Part shown: one piece after another, positions 11,545 to 22,072 of the stretch
Layout of the letters: each line of letters begins with the position of its first letter
How positions within the stretch are numbered: position 1 is the first letter of the stretch
NCBI RefSeq assembly: GCF_007565055.1
Contig: NC_044567.1
Span: 47,640,260-47,704,259, forward strand
Direction of reading: 5' to 3'
Length of the DNA: 64,000 nucleotides
Origin: Rhinopithecus roxellana
Taxonomy: Eukaryota; Chordata; Mammalia; Primates; Cercopithecidae
Position numbers and translations under genes: made by a program
Notes under the pieces: model-generated
The model's database searches: none
What the model was told of the DNA's origin: nothing
What the model saw: the letters and a program-made list of their open reading frames with translations, nothing else

Positions 11545-11785
11545 GAAAGAAAACGGACTTTGGAATCAGATGAATCTTGATTCAGATTTGGCAGTGCCAC
11601 TCATCAGCTCTATGACACTGAGCACATCAGTGGACCACTCTCTGATCCTCAATTGCCTTATCTATAAAATGAGATGACACACCCTTGCTCAGGGCTATGG
11701 TAGGATTAGATATGATATGTGTAAGACAGCTTTCCCAGTGCCAGGTACATGCTAAGTGTCCAATAAGAAGTTACAAATGTTGCTA
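11545..11785 (+). repeat. MIR SINE
   Basis: MIR layout: ggactttggaatcagatgaa, cagctctatgac, cttatctataaaatgag, ggattagatatgatatg, then a tgctaagtgtccaataag end. Confidence 0.85.
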
Positions 11786-12228
11786 AGTAACCCTGCTAAG
11801 TCCCTCTGCACATCCAATGCTGGACTCTTCATGCCCAAGGAAACATACAGGACACAAAATTCAGTGACAATCAGCTCAGCAGATCAAAGCACAGGAAGGA
11901 GATGGGGGGGGGGTCCTGGCTCTCCCCTTTGTTCTTGGGGCCAGGCTTGTGGACAGCCTGGAAAGACTGACATGAACCCTCCAGCGTCTGGGGGCGCCAA
12001 TCACCAAGAGCAGCACAGTTCTTGTCTACAAGCCACTTATAGCAGGTGTGAACATTTCATCTTTCCTCTGTGGTTTGCAACTCTCCCCCCAAGTCTCGGT
12101 CCCTTCCTTTGGTTGTACCACTTCCCTTTTCTTCTAGCCTGCAGTTCCCTCATCTTTCCTCTATGATGACATTGCCCTGGGGAAGAGAGATTGAGAGGAA
12201 CTCGTCACTCAGCTAGCTTCAGGAGCCA

Positions 12229-12237
12229 TGACATCAT
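12229..12237 (+). promoter_or_regulatory. CRE/ATF-AP-1-like site in CCL4 promoter
   Basis: TGACATCAT sits about 100 bases before the predicted start. It is one base from a CRE/AP-1 core, and a CRE/ATF element is known in the human CCL4 (ACT-2) promoter. Factor binding here is inferred from the motif and position only. Confidence 0.6.
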
Positions 12238-12246
12238 CTCTACCAT

Positions 12247-12256
12247 GGAAATTCCA
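12247..12256 (+). promoter_or_regulatory. NF-kappaB-like site in CCL4 promoter
   Basis: GGAAATTCCA, a near-palindrome that fits a relaxed kappaB consensus, lies 46 bases before the TATA box and 9 bases after the CRE-like site. The spacing fits a compact inducible enhancer, but occupancy is not shown by sequence. Confidence 0.5.
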
Positions 12257-12301
12257 CTCACTCTGCTGAGCCCTCACATTTGTCCCAGGCCTCACAGTCC
12301 T

Positions 12302-12309
12302 TATAAAAA
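12302..12309 (+). promoter_or_regulatory. CCL4 TATA box
   Basis: TATAAAAA lies about 26 bases before the predicted transcription start and about 105 bases before the ATG, the normal core-promoter position for inducible CC chemokine genes. Confidence 0.85.
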
Positions 12310-12327
12310 GATTCCCAACTTAGTATC

Positions 12328-12406
12328 AGCACAGGACACAGCTGGGTTCTGAAGCTTCTGAGTTCTGTAGCCTCACCTCTGAGAAAACCTCTCTTCCACC
12401 AACACC
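12328..12406 (+). other. CCL4: CCL4 5' untranslated region (predicted)
   Basis: The start is set by comparison with the remembered human CCL4 mRNA, which begins AGCACAGGACACAG. The same string is at 12328, about 26 bases after the TATA box start. The leader is short and has no upstream ATG. Confidence 0.75.
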
Positions 12407-13833
12407 ATGAAGCTGTGCGTGACTGTCCTGTCTCTCCTCGTGCTAGTAGCTACCTTCTGCTCTCCAGCATTCTCAGCACCAAGTAAGTCTACTTTTGCAG
12501 CTGCTATTTCCAGAGCCAAGGTGTAGGCAGAGTCTTTTTTTCTAGTTGTGGCTGGTCAAACAGTGGGATCTGGGGATGGGACAAAAGGCAGCTAGGAAGA
12601 TTGCCACGAAGTCTGCACTAAATGTAGAGTCTAGTAGATATTCAATAACATTCAAGTTCTTACTTTCTCAAGAATTAGCAACCAGCAGAGGAAAAGGATG
12701 GGCTGGAAGTCAGACTGTTGAATTGGCTCTGCCTCTAATTACTTGTTCAAGCAAGCCCCTGTCCCTCTCTGTGCCTTGGTTTTCCCATCTGTCACATGAA
12801 GGGAGTGCGATGTGTTCTGAGACTGAGTCCGGTTCCAATCTTCTAGATTTCTTTCTTGCTCTTCTCTGAAGATCCACTATTCAGAATAAGAGTCCTGCTC
12901 AGGTTAGGTGGGAATGGATACAAGGGACCTTCTTTGGGGTTCTGGTAGCTCCACAGGGATGCTCAATGAAGACGCAAAATTAGAAGCCAAAATAAACAGC
13001 TCCCATGTGCAGTGTTGATCTCACCCTGGCCTTTCCTTTCAGTGGGCTCAGACCCTCCCACCTCCTGCTGCTTTTCTTACACCGTGAGGAAGCTTCCTCG
13101 CAACTTTGTGGTAGATTACTACGAGACCAGCAGCCTCTGCTCCCAGCCTGCTGTGGTGTGAGTATTAACCCCTGGGCTCCTCTGGGAGGCAAGGGTGAGG
13201 GCTGATTTTAAAGGGGCCTTTTTTGGGGAGGGGCTGATTAAGCACTGGGGAGTCAGCTCTCAGGGCTGAAGCCTTCCCTGAGAGCAGTGAGGACACAGGT
13301 CATGAACTCACTTTTCAAGTGTTGAAGGCAGGCTGAGTGGGAGCCAAGAGAGAAGGGGGTTCCTAGGGAGGAAGTTATCCAGAGGACAGGAAAGCAGGGG
13401 AAGTCAGACAGGTCACATGAGATAGGGACCGATTTCTTAAACTGTGCTAGAAAGACATGTGGAAGAGTCACTGCCAGGCTGGCAAGGAATAGGGAGACAT
13501 TCATATTGATTGCAATGCCCACTGGTTCCTAATCTGGGAAACCCCTGGAGCCCACAGCTAACTCCAGTGGGTGGAAGTTACAGGGAGTCTGGTTCCAGCG
13601 CTGCCCCAGGAAGGATCCCATGCACCAGAGCTGCCCACATGGACCATGGTCAGGCAGAGGAAGATGCTGACCACAGGCAAGGGAAAAAGCCAGATGACCT
13701 CAAAGGTTTCATGGGATTCTCATCTGTCTGCTTCTTGTTCTACAGATTCCAGACCAAAAGAGGCAAGCAAGTCTGCGCTGACCCCAGTGAGACCTGGGTC
13801 CAGGAGTATGTGTATGACCTGGAACTGAACTGA
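12407..13833 (+). CDS. CCL4: CC chemokine CCL4 / CCL4L (MIP-1beta), three exons, intact
   Basis: Secreted chemokine that recruits monocytes, T cells and NK cells, mainly through CCR5 (family knowledge). Coding exons are 12407-12482, 13043-13157 and 13746-13833, giving 76+115+88 = 279 nt, or 92 residues plus stop. Each intron has GT...AG ends (donors gtaagt and gtgagt; acceptors after pyrimidine tracts). Residues 1-23 form a hydrophobic signal peptide starting MKLCVTVLSLL, and the mature chain would start APMGSDPP. The adjacent CC pair at residues 34-35 and the two later cysteines (in SSLCSQ and KQVCADP) are all present, so both disulfides are possible. The C-terminal helix ends YVYDLELN. The start codon has a good context (caccATGa). 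The residue before KQVCADP is Gly (KRGKQ), as in human CCL4L copies rather than CCL4 (KRSKQ, from memory), so the symbol could be CCL4 or CCL4L. No break is seen. Confidence 0.97.
12483..13042 (+). other. CCL4: CCL4 intron 1
   Basis: A 560-bp intron with gtaagt donor and a ctttcctttcag acceptor. It interrupts codon 26 after its first base. No young repeat is seen inside it. Confidence 0.9.
13158..13745 (+). other. CCL4: CCL4 intron 2
   Basis: A 588-bp intron with gtgagt donor and tctacag acceptor, interrupting a Val codon after its second base. No repeat is recognised. Open frames inside it are chance ones. Confidence 0.9.
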
Positions 13834-14130
13834 GCTGCTCAGAGACAGGAAGTCTTCAGGGAAGGTCACCTGAGCCTGGATGCTTCTCCATGAGACGCAT
13901 CTCCTCCATACTCAGGACTCCTCTCCGCAGTTCCTGTCCCTTCTCTTAATTTAATCTTTTTTAATGTGCTGTATTATTGTATTAGATGTTATTTCCATTA
14001 TTTATATTTGTTTAGCCAAAGTGTCTCCTATGGGGATGGTCCACCGTCACTGTTTCTCTGCTGTTGCAAATATATGGATAACACTGTTAATTCCATGTAT
14101 TTTCATAATAAAACTTTAAAATAAAATACA
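13834..14130 (+). other. CCL4: CCL4 3' untranslated region with AU-rich elements
   Basis: The stretch from the stop codon to just past the poly(A) signal is A/T-rich. It contains two ATTTA pentamers (13949-13953 and 14000-14004), the usual instability signals of cytokine mRNAs. The 3' end is estimated as about 20 bases after AATAAA. Confidence 0.75.
14107..14112 (+). terminator. CCL4 polyadenylation signal AATAAA
   Basis: AATAAA lies 274 bases after the stop codon, in an A/T-rich tail. A weaker A-rich second motif follows at about 14119. Confidence 0.85.
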
Positions 14131-14224
14131 GACAGTTTCTTTGTGATTTTAATTTGATTTGGGGGTAAGGGGGGGCAAACTACAGTCTCCAAAAGGAATA
14201 AGAATGAGCAATTGCTGCATCCTT

Positions 14225-14380
14225 AATATGAGCTCTGGGCTGAGCACTCTTCATACATCTCACTGCGTACTTTCAACAAGGGTTTTAACACCCTGTTGTC
14301 CCCAGTTTCACAGTTAAGGAAACAGAGGCACAGAGAGGTGAAGTGACTTGTTGAGACTCGTAGGTCGGCTTGGGGAGTGT
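14225..14380 (-). repeat. MIR SINE
   Basis: Reverse MIR with cagttaaggaaacagaggca and cagagaggtgaagtgactt. Confidence 0.8.
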
Positions 14381-14489
14381 CATGAAAGAATGCCCCAAAA
14401 AAGGAGCTTGTCATTTCAACATCTTGAGGGGAAGTTGTAAACAAGGGAAACAGCACAGCAAAGGGGGAAGAAGAGTGAGAAAAGTGTCT

Positions 14490-14760
14490 TCATCATCTTA
14501 TTATCAGCATAACATTGGGAAAGTCATCTTGCCTTATTAGACCTCAGTGTTCACACCTGTGAAATGGGGATAATATTAACCATTTCGAAGGGCTGTTATG
14601 AGATGATATGTAAAGCACCCAACATGGGACTGGGCCCCTGGAAGATTCTCTCCTTCCCTCTCTGAGCTTCAGCCTTTTCACGTAAAATGGACCTAGCAGT
14701 TATCAGGGTCGTCATGAGGATTAGATTAGTTAGTTGACAGATCAGCACTCTAAAGCCCAA
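14490..14760 (+). repeat. two MIR-like fragments in tandem
   Basis: Two successive MIR cores: cctgtgaaatggggataata with tgttatgagatgatatg, then cgtaaaatggacctagcag with tcatgaggattagatta. Confidence 0.7.
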
Positions 14761-14804
14761 GCTACTGTGAAGTGTTGTCATGAGGACAGAAGGATGGAGG
14801 TCTG

Positions 14805-15105
14805 TTTTTTGTTTTTTGGTTTTTTGGAGACGGAATCTCCCTCTGTCGCCCAGGCTGGAGTGCAGTGGTGCAACCTGGGCTCACTGAAAGCTCCGCCTCC
14901 CGGTTCACGCCATTCTCCTGCTTCAGCCTCCTGAGTAGCTGGGACGACAGGCGCCCGCCACCACACCATGCCCGGCTAATTTTTTGTATTTTTAATAGAA
15001 ACAGGGTTTCACCGTGTTAGCCAGGATGGTCTCGATCTCCTGACCTTGTGATCTTCCCGCCTTGGCCTCCCAAAGTACTGAGATTGAGACACCTGTGCCC
15101 AGCCA
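14805..15105 (-). repeat. AluY-like
   Basis: Reverse Alu flanked by gaggtctg at 14797-14804 and 15106-15113. Confidence 0.95.
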
Positions 15106-15284
15106 GAGGTCTGGTTTTGTTTGGAAGTGTTGCAGGAGTAACTTAAAGCCACTTCTACTTAATTATCCTTCAATCAGAACTGCCTAGTCCATGGGTCAGA
15201 GACAACATGGCTCTGAAATAGAATTACATGCACAATAAAGCCTGATCCTCAGGACATAGACTCGTAGTCTACTAAAGCTAAAAG

Positions 15285-15425
15285 GAAATTTTAGACCATC
15301 TGGTCCAACCCTCTCATTTTATGGAAACTGAGGGCCAAGGCCTGGGAAGTAACTTGCCACATGCCACTCAGTGAGTGCATAGCAGAGCAGGACCCTGGCC
15401 AGGACCCTCAGCTCCCAGGCTCGAG
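15285..15425 (-). repeat. MIR-related fragment
   Basis: Contains ctggtccaaccctctcattt, then ggaaactgagggccaagg, typical of reverse MIR-like SINEs. Confidence 0.6.
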
Positions 15426-15770
15426 CCCTTTCCTTCACACCTTCCCTCATGACACACCTCTGTGGTCCTCAAAACGGAGACCGGTTGAGTAAGGAGAAGG
15501 CGGAGACTACCTTGAAAATCCTTTCAGTGTTCTTAGTCCTATACAAAAGCAGAATTGGGGCCCTGTACTTCTCTGGGGTCAACAGACACAATTCCCTTCC
15601 TGTCCTGCCCTTAGTCACCTCCGTCATTCCCAAGCCCCAGTGGAAGCCTCCTTCAGATTCTGCCGGGACTGAGAGAAGTAGGTTAGGGGGCATAACTCAT
15701 CCAAAACAGGTGTGAGGAGAGGCTAGCAGCAAAGAAAGTGCCTGGCCATAGTTTCTGCTATCATTTGCCT
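15426..15770. other. no gene recognised
   Basis: Single-copy-looking sequence; open frames on both strands lack any family signature. Confidence 0.4.
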
Positions 15771-15772
15771 AG

Positions 15773-15950
15773 ATCTGAGCTGTCTAATATGTTAGCCACT
15801 GGCCAAAGTGGCTATTTACAATTTCAGTACATTTAATAAAAATGAAATAAAATTTAAAATTTAGTTCCCGAGTCACACTATCACATTTCAAGTGCTCAGT
15901 AGCCCTTGGTAACACGGCCAGTTACCATGTTAGACAGCACGGATTCTGGA
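15773..15950 (+). mobile_element. hAT-Charlie type short element
   Basis: Ends resemble MER3/MER58 type hAT termini (gctgtctaatatgttagcca on the left, ccatgttagacagcac on the right), with cacatttcaagtgctcagta inside. Family assignment is approximate. Confidence 0.6.
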
Positions 15951-16152
15951 ACTTTCTATCATCGCAGAAAGTTCCGTTGGACGGCAGTCTCCTAGAATAT
16001 TCTCAGAGCCTAAAGAAAGTGAAGGGAGGGGCAGTTGGGATGGCCTGTAAGATTAGGGTGTGCATTTGGAGAAAAATATACAATTCTATTCTGAGGGGAT
16101 GGGATGGGAGAGAGAATGGATGACCCCAAGCCAGAGACAAGGTATAGATCAC

Positions 16153-16612
16153 TGTGGTAGCTGAGTAATGGCCCCCAAGACATCTACATCCTATTCCCCA
16201 GAACCTGTCAATGTCACTTTATGTGGCAGAAGGGACTCTGGAGGTATGATCAAGTTATGGATCTTGAGATGAGTGATTGCCTTTAATTATCTGGTCAGGC
16301 CCTAATGTAGTTGTAAGTGTGCAGAGAAAAATGTGGCAATAGCGGAGAAGGTAGCAATGTGACCGGAGAAGCAATATGCTATGCTGCTGGCTTGGAAGAT
16401 GGAGGAAGAGGCCAGGAGCCAAGAGGTGTGAGGATGCAGCTCTGGAAGCTGGAAAAGGCAAGGAAATAGTTCCTCCCCTAGAGCCTCCAGAGTGAGTGCA
16501 GCCCAGGGAAACTAGTTTCAGACTTCTCACCTCCAGAACTTTAAGAGAATAAATATGTGGTTATAAGACACTAAGTGTGTGGTAGTATTTTGCAGCAATA
16601 GAAACAAATACA
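16153..16612 (+). repeat. MLT1-type solo LTR (ERVL-MaLR)
   Basis: Starts TGTGGTAG and ends TACA, 460 bp, with agaataaatatgtgg near the 3' end and the usual ...cactaagtgtgtggtagta. Flanks atcac / accac make an imperfect 5-bp target duplication (4 of 5). Confidence 0.8.
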
Positions 16613-17896
16613 ACCACCAACTGATGCATCACCAATAGCGACCCCCAGTAGCTCAGTGTGGCAGGAAAGGGAGCATTCTAGAGGGTGAGCCAAACCTCCC
16701 TGCAGGAGGAACCCAGGGTGAGAGGGACACATGTCAAGGAGATGGACTATAATGAAGAGAGGCATCCCAAGGGGAGATCTGCTTCAGCAACTGAGTTCTG
16801 GGGCTGAGGCTTGACCCAGGGTCCAAGACCCTTAGGAAGCATGTCTCTTCTTGAGACACCTAGGGTGCTCTGAGGGGTCCTGGATTGCTACCTGGGAGAG
16901 TCCATCCTCTCATCTGTCAGATGCAGCCCAGAGCAGAACCATGACCTGTCTCTGGTTCATTGTTAGTGAACAGGCAGGGCTAGGGCTAGAATCCAGGTCT
17001 CCTCCCTCATGATGGAGTCCCTTTCCCACTGGTGCCGGCCCCTCAGCAAATGGGAAGGGAGGAGCTCAGCTCCACAGAGGCAGGACCACCAGGGAAGGCT
17101 GCAGGAGGTCTGGGCAGCCTCATGAAGAAATGCTTCATCAGGAATTACAAACGGCAGCATGGAATCCTCCAAGTGGGGCAATGTGGGACTTCACCTGTTG
17201 CACAATATGAGACTGTTTTTTCCTCCTTTCTCCTCTTTTCATACAACTTCCTTTTTTCACCCTGGGCCCAGAGAGCTGAAATCTTCTCACTTGACGTTCC
17301 AGTTGAGGTTTCTCCAGGTTTCTGGGTGGGAGTGAAAGTCAGAACAGAAAAAGCAGGACACTTGAAAGGAACTAGGGATTACGGAGCAAACTCTAGACAT
17401 CCGGCCTGTCTTCCTGCTCCTTGCAGTGCCCACCTCCCCCAGCTCACTCTCCAGATGGGAGTCCATTTCCTTATGTACATGTTCCTTTAGGACGTGTTCA
17501 TGCAAACATGTCCTTATCCCCCATCCCACCTCAACCTGCAACCCTCCATTACACTCCCATTGACACAGGCATTTTCCTCCAAGGAGGCCAGGAGCCGAGC
17601 AAGCCGAGGCAGGGATCAAGGGAGCAAGATGAGCTGAGAATGGTGACAAAGCCACAGCTCTTCCTGGTGGCTGAGACCAGCGACCAGGTGGCAGCCCTGT
17701 GCTGCAGTCTGCATTCACCCTTTACAGACTTGAGGGCCTTAATGCCCTCTCTTTCCCACTTATCTCTACTTGTTCTCCCTTCTAAACTCCTTCCCTCTTG
17801 GGTTCCCACTGAGTCTAGCAGACAGGAAAATGGAAGGAAGGAATTGAGAGACAAAATCGTGGCTGCGTTTTTCTACCTTTTAAATAGTTTCATTTT
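16613..17896. other. no gene recognised
   Basis: About 1.3 kb of non-Alu sequence. The 220-residue open frame from 17421 runs on into MER2 and Alu sequence and is not supported as coding. No splice or domain evidence. Confidence 0.5.
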
Positions 17897-17899
17897 TAG

Positions 17900-18527
17900 A
17901 TACAATCAACACTTTGTATATATGGGTTCCACATTTGTGGATTCAACCAGTGATGGATGGAAAATACCTGGGGGAAAAAAAAACACAATAAGCCAGGTGT
18001 GGTGGCTCACACCTATAATCCTAGCACTTTGGGAGGCCAAGGTGGGAGGAATATTTGAGCTCAGGAATTCGAGACCAGCCTGAGCAACATAACAAGACCC
18101 AGGCTACAAAAAAGTACCAAAATTAACTGGGTGAGGTGGCACATGTCTGTAGTCCCAGCTACTTGGGAGGCTGAGGCAGGAGGATCACTTGAGCCCAAGA
18201 GGCAGAAGTTACAAAGAACTGAGATGACGTGACTGCACTCCAGCCTGGGCGCTAGAGCAATATCCTGTCTCAAAAACTGAAAACTAAAAAAATACAAATA
18301 AAAAACAATGCAGTATAACAACCATCTACATTTACATTTATTAATAGCATTTACATTGTTTAGGTATTCTAAGTAATCTAGAGATTAAAATATATGGAGG
18401 ATGTGCATAGGTTATGGGCAAATACCATGCTATGTTATGTCAGAGACTCGAGCATGTGTAGATTTTGGAAGCCATGAGAATTCCTAGAACCAATCCCCTG
18501 TGGATACCAAAGGATGGCTCTATATGA
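17900..18527 (+). mobile_element. MER2 (Tigger-type MITE) split by an Alu
   Basis: Left part has gggttccacatttgtggatt. The right part resumes after the Alu with atttacattgtttaggtatt, gaggatgtgcataggttat and ccctgtggataccaaaggat. Confidence 0.8.
17991..18275 (+). repeat. Alu inside MER2
   Basis: Forward Alu from agccaggtgtggtggctca to tgtctcaaaaa, older type. Confidence 0.9.
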
Positions 18528-18833
18528 TAAGTGTGTAAAATATATATATAATACATATATAGAAGGAGTGAGAAAATCAAAATTAATTTTTTTCAGGGAA
18601 GATGGGCTTGATGGGACTTGATGGAGGATGGTCTGGGAGACTCTCCCCTTCTATGGAAACATTCCCAACTGGGAGACCAGCACAGCTGCAGGGAAATAAT
18701 TTCTTCTGGCTGTGTTAGTTGCTTCTAAATCTCAGGAGCCTATGTCCCTGGGCTCCTCAGGGAGACGTTTATTATTTACAGTGACTCCTGATTCATTTCC
18801 TTAGGGGGTCCTCTTGTCTTTCTGGTAGGGACT
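18528..18833. other. no gene recognised
   Basis: Short (TA)n near 18540-18560, then unassigned sequence up to the broken 5' LTR of the HERV-L. Confidence 0.4.
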
Positions 18834-19110
18834 TGGAAAAGGAGAGATGGGCCTAGCCTCCCAGCTTACATTTTTCTCCTCTGCTGTATGTTTCCTTGTG
18901 ATTGTGTAAGTTAACACTTAATATATCCCATATATCTTTATATATATAATTTATATATATCCTATAATATATATATTATATATAATATATGTGTGTATAT
19001 AATATATAAAATATATATATTATATATAATATATGTGTGTGTATAATATATATAAATATATATATTATATATACATACTATTAGTTCTGTCCCTCCAAGA
19101 GAACCCTAAC
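18834..19110 (+). repeat. HERV-L 5' LTR, 5' truncated and internally deleted
   Basis: Matches the 3' LTR from ggaaaaggagagatggac onward. It lacks the first ~200 bp and about 100 bp between the ctgtatgtttcc and ttgtgattgtg segments. It also has an expanded (TA)n where the 3' LTR has (TATC)n. Ends before the ttttggtactgg region. Confidence 0.8.
18935..19079 (+). repeat. (TA)n microsatellite in 5' LTR
   Basis: About 145 bases of TA/TG alternation with interruptions, in the 5' LTR at the position of the 3' LTR's (TATC)n. Confidence 0.95.
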
Positions 19111-19115
19111 ACAGG

Positions 19116-19134
19116 TTTTGGTACTGGAGTGGTT
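19116..19134 (+). other. HERV-L primer-binding site region (tRNA-Leu type)
   Basis: ttttggtactggagtgg follows the 5' LTR and resembles the HERV-L binding site for tRNA-Leu, with changes. Confidence 0.55.
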
Positions 19135-19204
19135 CTAGAGAAACAGAATATTAAGGATGGAGCTCTTTCAATGGTTTTGGGGTTTCTAGAGTTGGCTGCT
19201 TAAT

Positions 19205-19640
19205 ATGGTTAGACCCCAAAATGCTAAGGACTCTACGTCTAATAGTATGGAGAACACTGATAGTCCTTGGTGTGAACTGTTTAGAGACTTAAGCAAAGTA
19301 AGTGCATTTGACATACTTGATTCACTTCTTGTGAGTGGCAAGGAGTTTACTGACTCTATACATAATACTTTGACCATATGTGGAGAACCAAGGAACACAG
19401 CAAAGCTGGTTTGTTGCTCCTGAATTCAATAGACAAAGTGATGAAAGAAAATGATGAACTCAGGGATTCTGTCTCCTGGCTTCAGAAGCAGATACCAAGC
19501 CTCAAATCTGCTAAGATTGCCCTGAGTGAGACCCTCATCTCCTGTACAGATAGAGTTGAAATTGTGAAAAAACAGACACAAACTCTTATCATGCAAGTGG
19601 CTGACCTGCAACAAAAGGTGCATGTATAGCCTCACCAGGT
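19205..19640 (+). pseudogene. HERV-L gag remnant
   Basis: The two overlapping frames 19205-19423 and 19378-19629 read as one gag-like, coiled-coil-rich stretch (many Leu/Lys/Glu, e.g. KVMKENDELRDSVSWLQKQI). The frame changes at about 19400 and stops at 19627. Later gag sequence to about 21000 is full of stops. Confidence 0.65.
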
Positions 19641-19962
19641 GTCTACTGTTAAAGTGAGGGCATTGATTGGAAAATAACAGGACCCTGCAACTTGGAATGG
19701 GGAAATGTGGGAGGACCCAGATGAAGCTGGGGACACTGAGTTTGTAAACTCTGATGTACTTTTTTGCCGGAAGGAACAGCTTCCCCATCTCCAGTAGTGG
19801 CAACATCCACTCCCTGACCCATGCTGCCATCAGCCTTTCCTTCTTTGTCTGAGGAGATAAAGCCTGTGCTGTCTGAGGCAACAGGGATGGCCTCCCCTGA
19901 GGCAGTTGCCAGGCAAAATAATATTGATTATCCTCAGGAGCCACCCCAACACCCCTGTATCC

Positions 19963-20048
19963 TGGTCCACTACATTGATGACAGTCTAGACCTGTAACTA
20001 AAGTCTGGTCCATTACATTGATGACAGTCTCGACCTGTAACTAAAGTC
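19963..20048 (+). repeat. 43-bp tandem duplication in HERV-L
   Basis: Units 19963-20005 and 20006-20048 differ at two bases. It looks like a local slip after insertion. Confidence 0.95.
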
Positions 20049-21012
20049 CCGGTGGGCCCCTGGAGGTAAGGCTGAGAGTGTGACCCATGAGGAGGTGCAC
20101 AGCACTTCAAGAGAACTGTTTCAGTTCTCTAATTTATAAAAACAGTAATCTGGAGAACAGGCATGGGAATGGATATTATGGGTATGGGATAATGGTGGAA
20201 GGAACATAGAGTTGGATCAGGCTGAATTTATTGATTTGGGCCCACTAAGTAGGGACTCTTCATTTAATGTTGCAGCTTGGGGAGTTAAAAAAGATTCTAA
20301 TAGTTTATTTGTTTGGTTAGCTGAAATATGGATTAAAAGATGGCCCACTGTGAGTGAGCTGTAAATCCCTGATCTCTCATGGTTTAATGTAGAGGAAGGG
20401 ATCCAAAGGCTTAAGGAAATTGGAATGGTGGAGTGGATTAGTCACTCTAGACCTACTCATCCCAGTGGGTAGGGTCCAGAAGATATACCCTTGACCAATG
20501 CCTTGAGAAATAGACATGTGAGTGCAGCACCAGCATCTTTGAAGAGCCCTGTGATTTCTCTTCTCTGTATGTCACATTTAATGGTGGGAACTGCAGTCAC
20601 TCAACTACAAAATGTAAATACGATGGGAATAATTGGATTGCAAGGTAGCAGGGTCTAAGTGGCAGCACTCAAGCCATCAAAGGCAAGGTGGGCATAGCTA
20701 TTGTAATGGGCAGTAGAGGCAAAGTGGCAATCAGAATAATCTGACCCGTGTAGAGCTCTGGCATTGGCTTTTTAATCTCAGTGTTCCTAGACGTGAAGTT
20801 GATGGGAAGCCTACTGCATTCCTACTTAAATTATACAGAGAACTTGCAGGTCGAATGGACAAAAGTCTAATTTGAATCATAAAAACACAGAATCACGACC
20901 CCTCAATCAATTTCCAGGACTGAGCCTGTTTAGAGACCCAGAACCCCTTGAATGAAGGGGAGGCTGGGTCCCCTTGAGGAAGGACCCCACTACATTATTG
21001 ACAATTTAGGCA

Positions 21013-21603
21013 GTGAATCTTTCTCCCACCCTTCTCCAAGGAGACCTCCAGCCTTTTACCAGGGTAACTGTGCACTGGGGAAGGAGAAATGATCATACTT
21101 TTGGGGGACTTCTGGACACTGGCTCTGATTTGGCATTGATTCCAGGGGACTCAAAATGTAACTGTGGTCCTCCAGTTAAAGTAGGGGCTTATGGAGGTCA
21201 GGTAATTAATGGAGTTTTAGCTCAGGTCCGACTTACAGTGGGCCCAGTGGGTCCCTGGACTCACGCTGTGGTCATTTCCCCAGTGACAGAATGCATGATT
21301 GGCACGGACATACTCAGCAGCTGGCAGAACCCCTACACTGGCTCCCTAACTGGTTGGGTGAGGGCTAATATGGTGGGAAAGGTCAAACGGAAACCATTAG
21401 AGCTGCCTCTACCTAGAAAAATAGTAAATCCAAAACAATATCACATCCCTGGAGGGATTGCAATTAGTGCCACCATTAAGGACCTGAAGGCTGCAGGGGT
21501 GGTGATTCCCACCACATCTCCATTCAAGCTTCCCATTTGGGCTGTGCAGATGACAGATCTTGGAGAATTACAGTGGATTATCATAAGCTTAACCAAGTGG
21601 TGA
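21013..21603 (+). pseudogene. HERV-L protease and start of RT, broken
   Basis: Open stretch of 196 codons. The aspartic protease active site LLDTGSD is at codons 33-39 (DTGS at about 21115) and a GTDIL-type C-terminal motif is near codon 98. From about codon 150 it continues into the reverse-transcriptase N-part (KAAGVVIPTTSPF) and then stops at tggtga near 21600. Not a functional protein. Confidence 0.85.
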
Positions 21604-21625
21604 CTCCAATTGCAGCTGATTTCCA

Positions 21626-22072
21626 ATGAAACCGGATGTGATTTCATTGCTTGAGCAAATTAACATGTCTCCTGGTACCTGGTGTGCAGCTATTGACTTA
21701 GCAAATGCCTTCCTCTCCATTCCTGTCCATAAGGCCCACCAGAAGCAATTTGCCTTCAGCTGGCAAAGCCAACAATATACCTTTACTGTCCTACCTCGAT
21801 GGTATATCAACTCTCTGGCTTTGTGTCATAATCTTATTCAGAGAGACCTTGATCACTTTTTGCTTCCAAAAGATATCACACTGGTCCTTTACAATGATGA
21901 TGTTATGATGATTGGATCCAGTGAGCAAGAAGTAGCAAACACACTGGACTTATTGGTGAGACATTTGCATGCCAGAGGATGGGAAATAAACCTGACTAAA
22001 ATTCAGGGACATTCTACCTCAGCAAAATTTCTAGGGGTCCAGTGGTGTGGGGCCTGTCAAGATATTCTTTCT
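21626..22072 (+). pseudogene. HERV-L reverse transcriptase palm remnant
   Basis: Continues the RT in another frame. The polymerase motif is changed to YNDDVMM at about 21890 (usual YIDD). The motif region AIDLANAFLSIPV lies upstream. Interrupted by the Alu at 22073. Confidence 0.85.

Larger units (their letters stand above)
11790..12301. other. CCL4 upstream region
   Basis: Non-repetitive sequence before the TATA box. It has a run of ten G near 11905-11915 and the CRE-like and kappaB-like sites described separately. No coding sequence is recognised. Confidence 0.5.

Noticed and set aside
12546..12869. 107-codon open frame in CCL4 intron 1
   Set aside because: Lies between confirmed splice sites; no homology.
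17421..18083. 220-codon + strand open frame
   Set aside because: It runs from unassigned sequence through MER2 into an Alu, with no domain or start context. It is a chance frame.
19426..20013. 195-codon - strand open frame in HERV-L
   Set aside because: Antisense to the gag region, no motif.
20003..20040. ttacattgatgacagt read as a YIDD polymerase motif
   Set aside because: It lies in the gag/5' part inside a tandem slip duplication; the real RT motif is at 21890.
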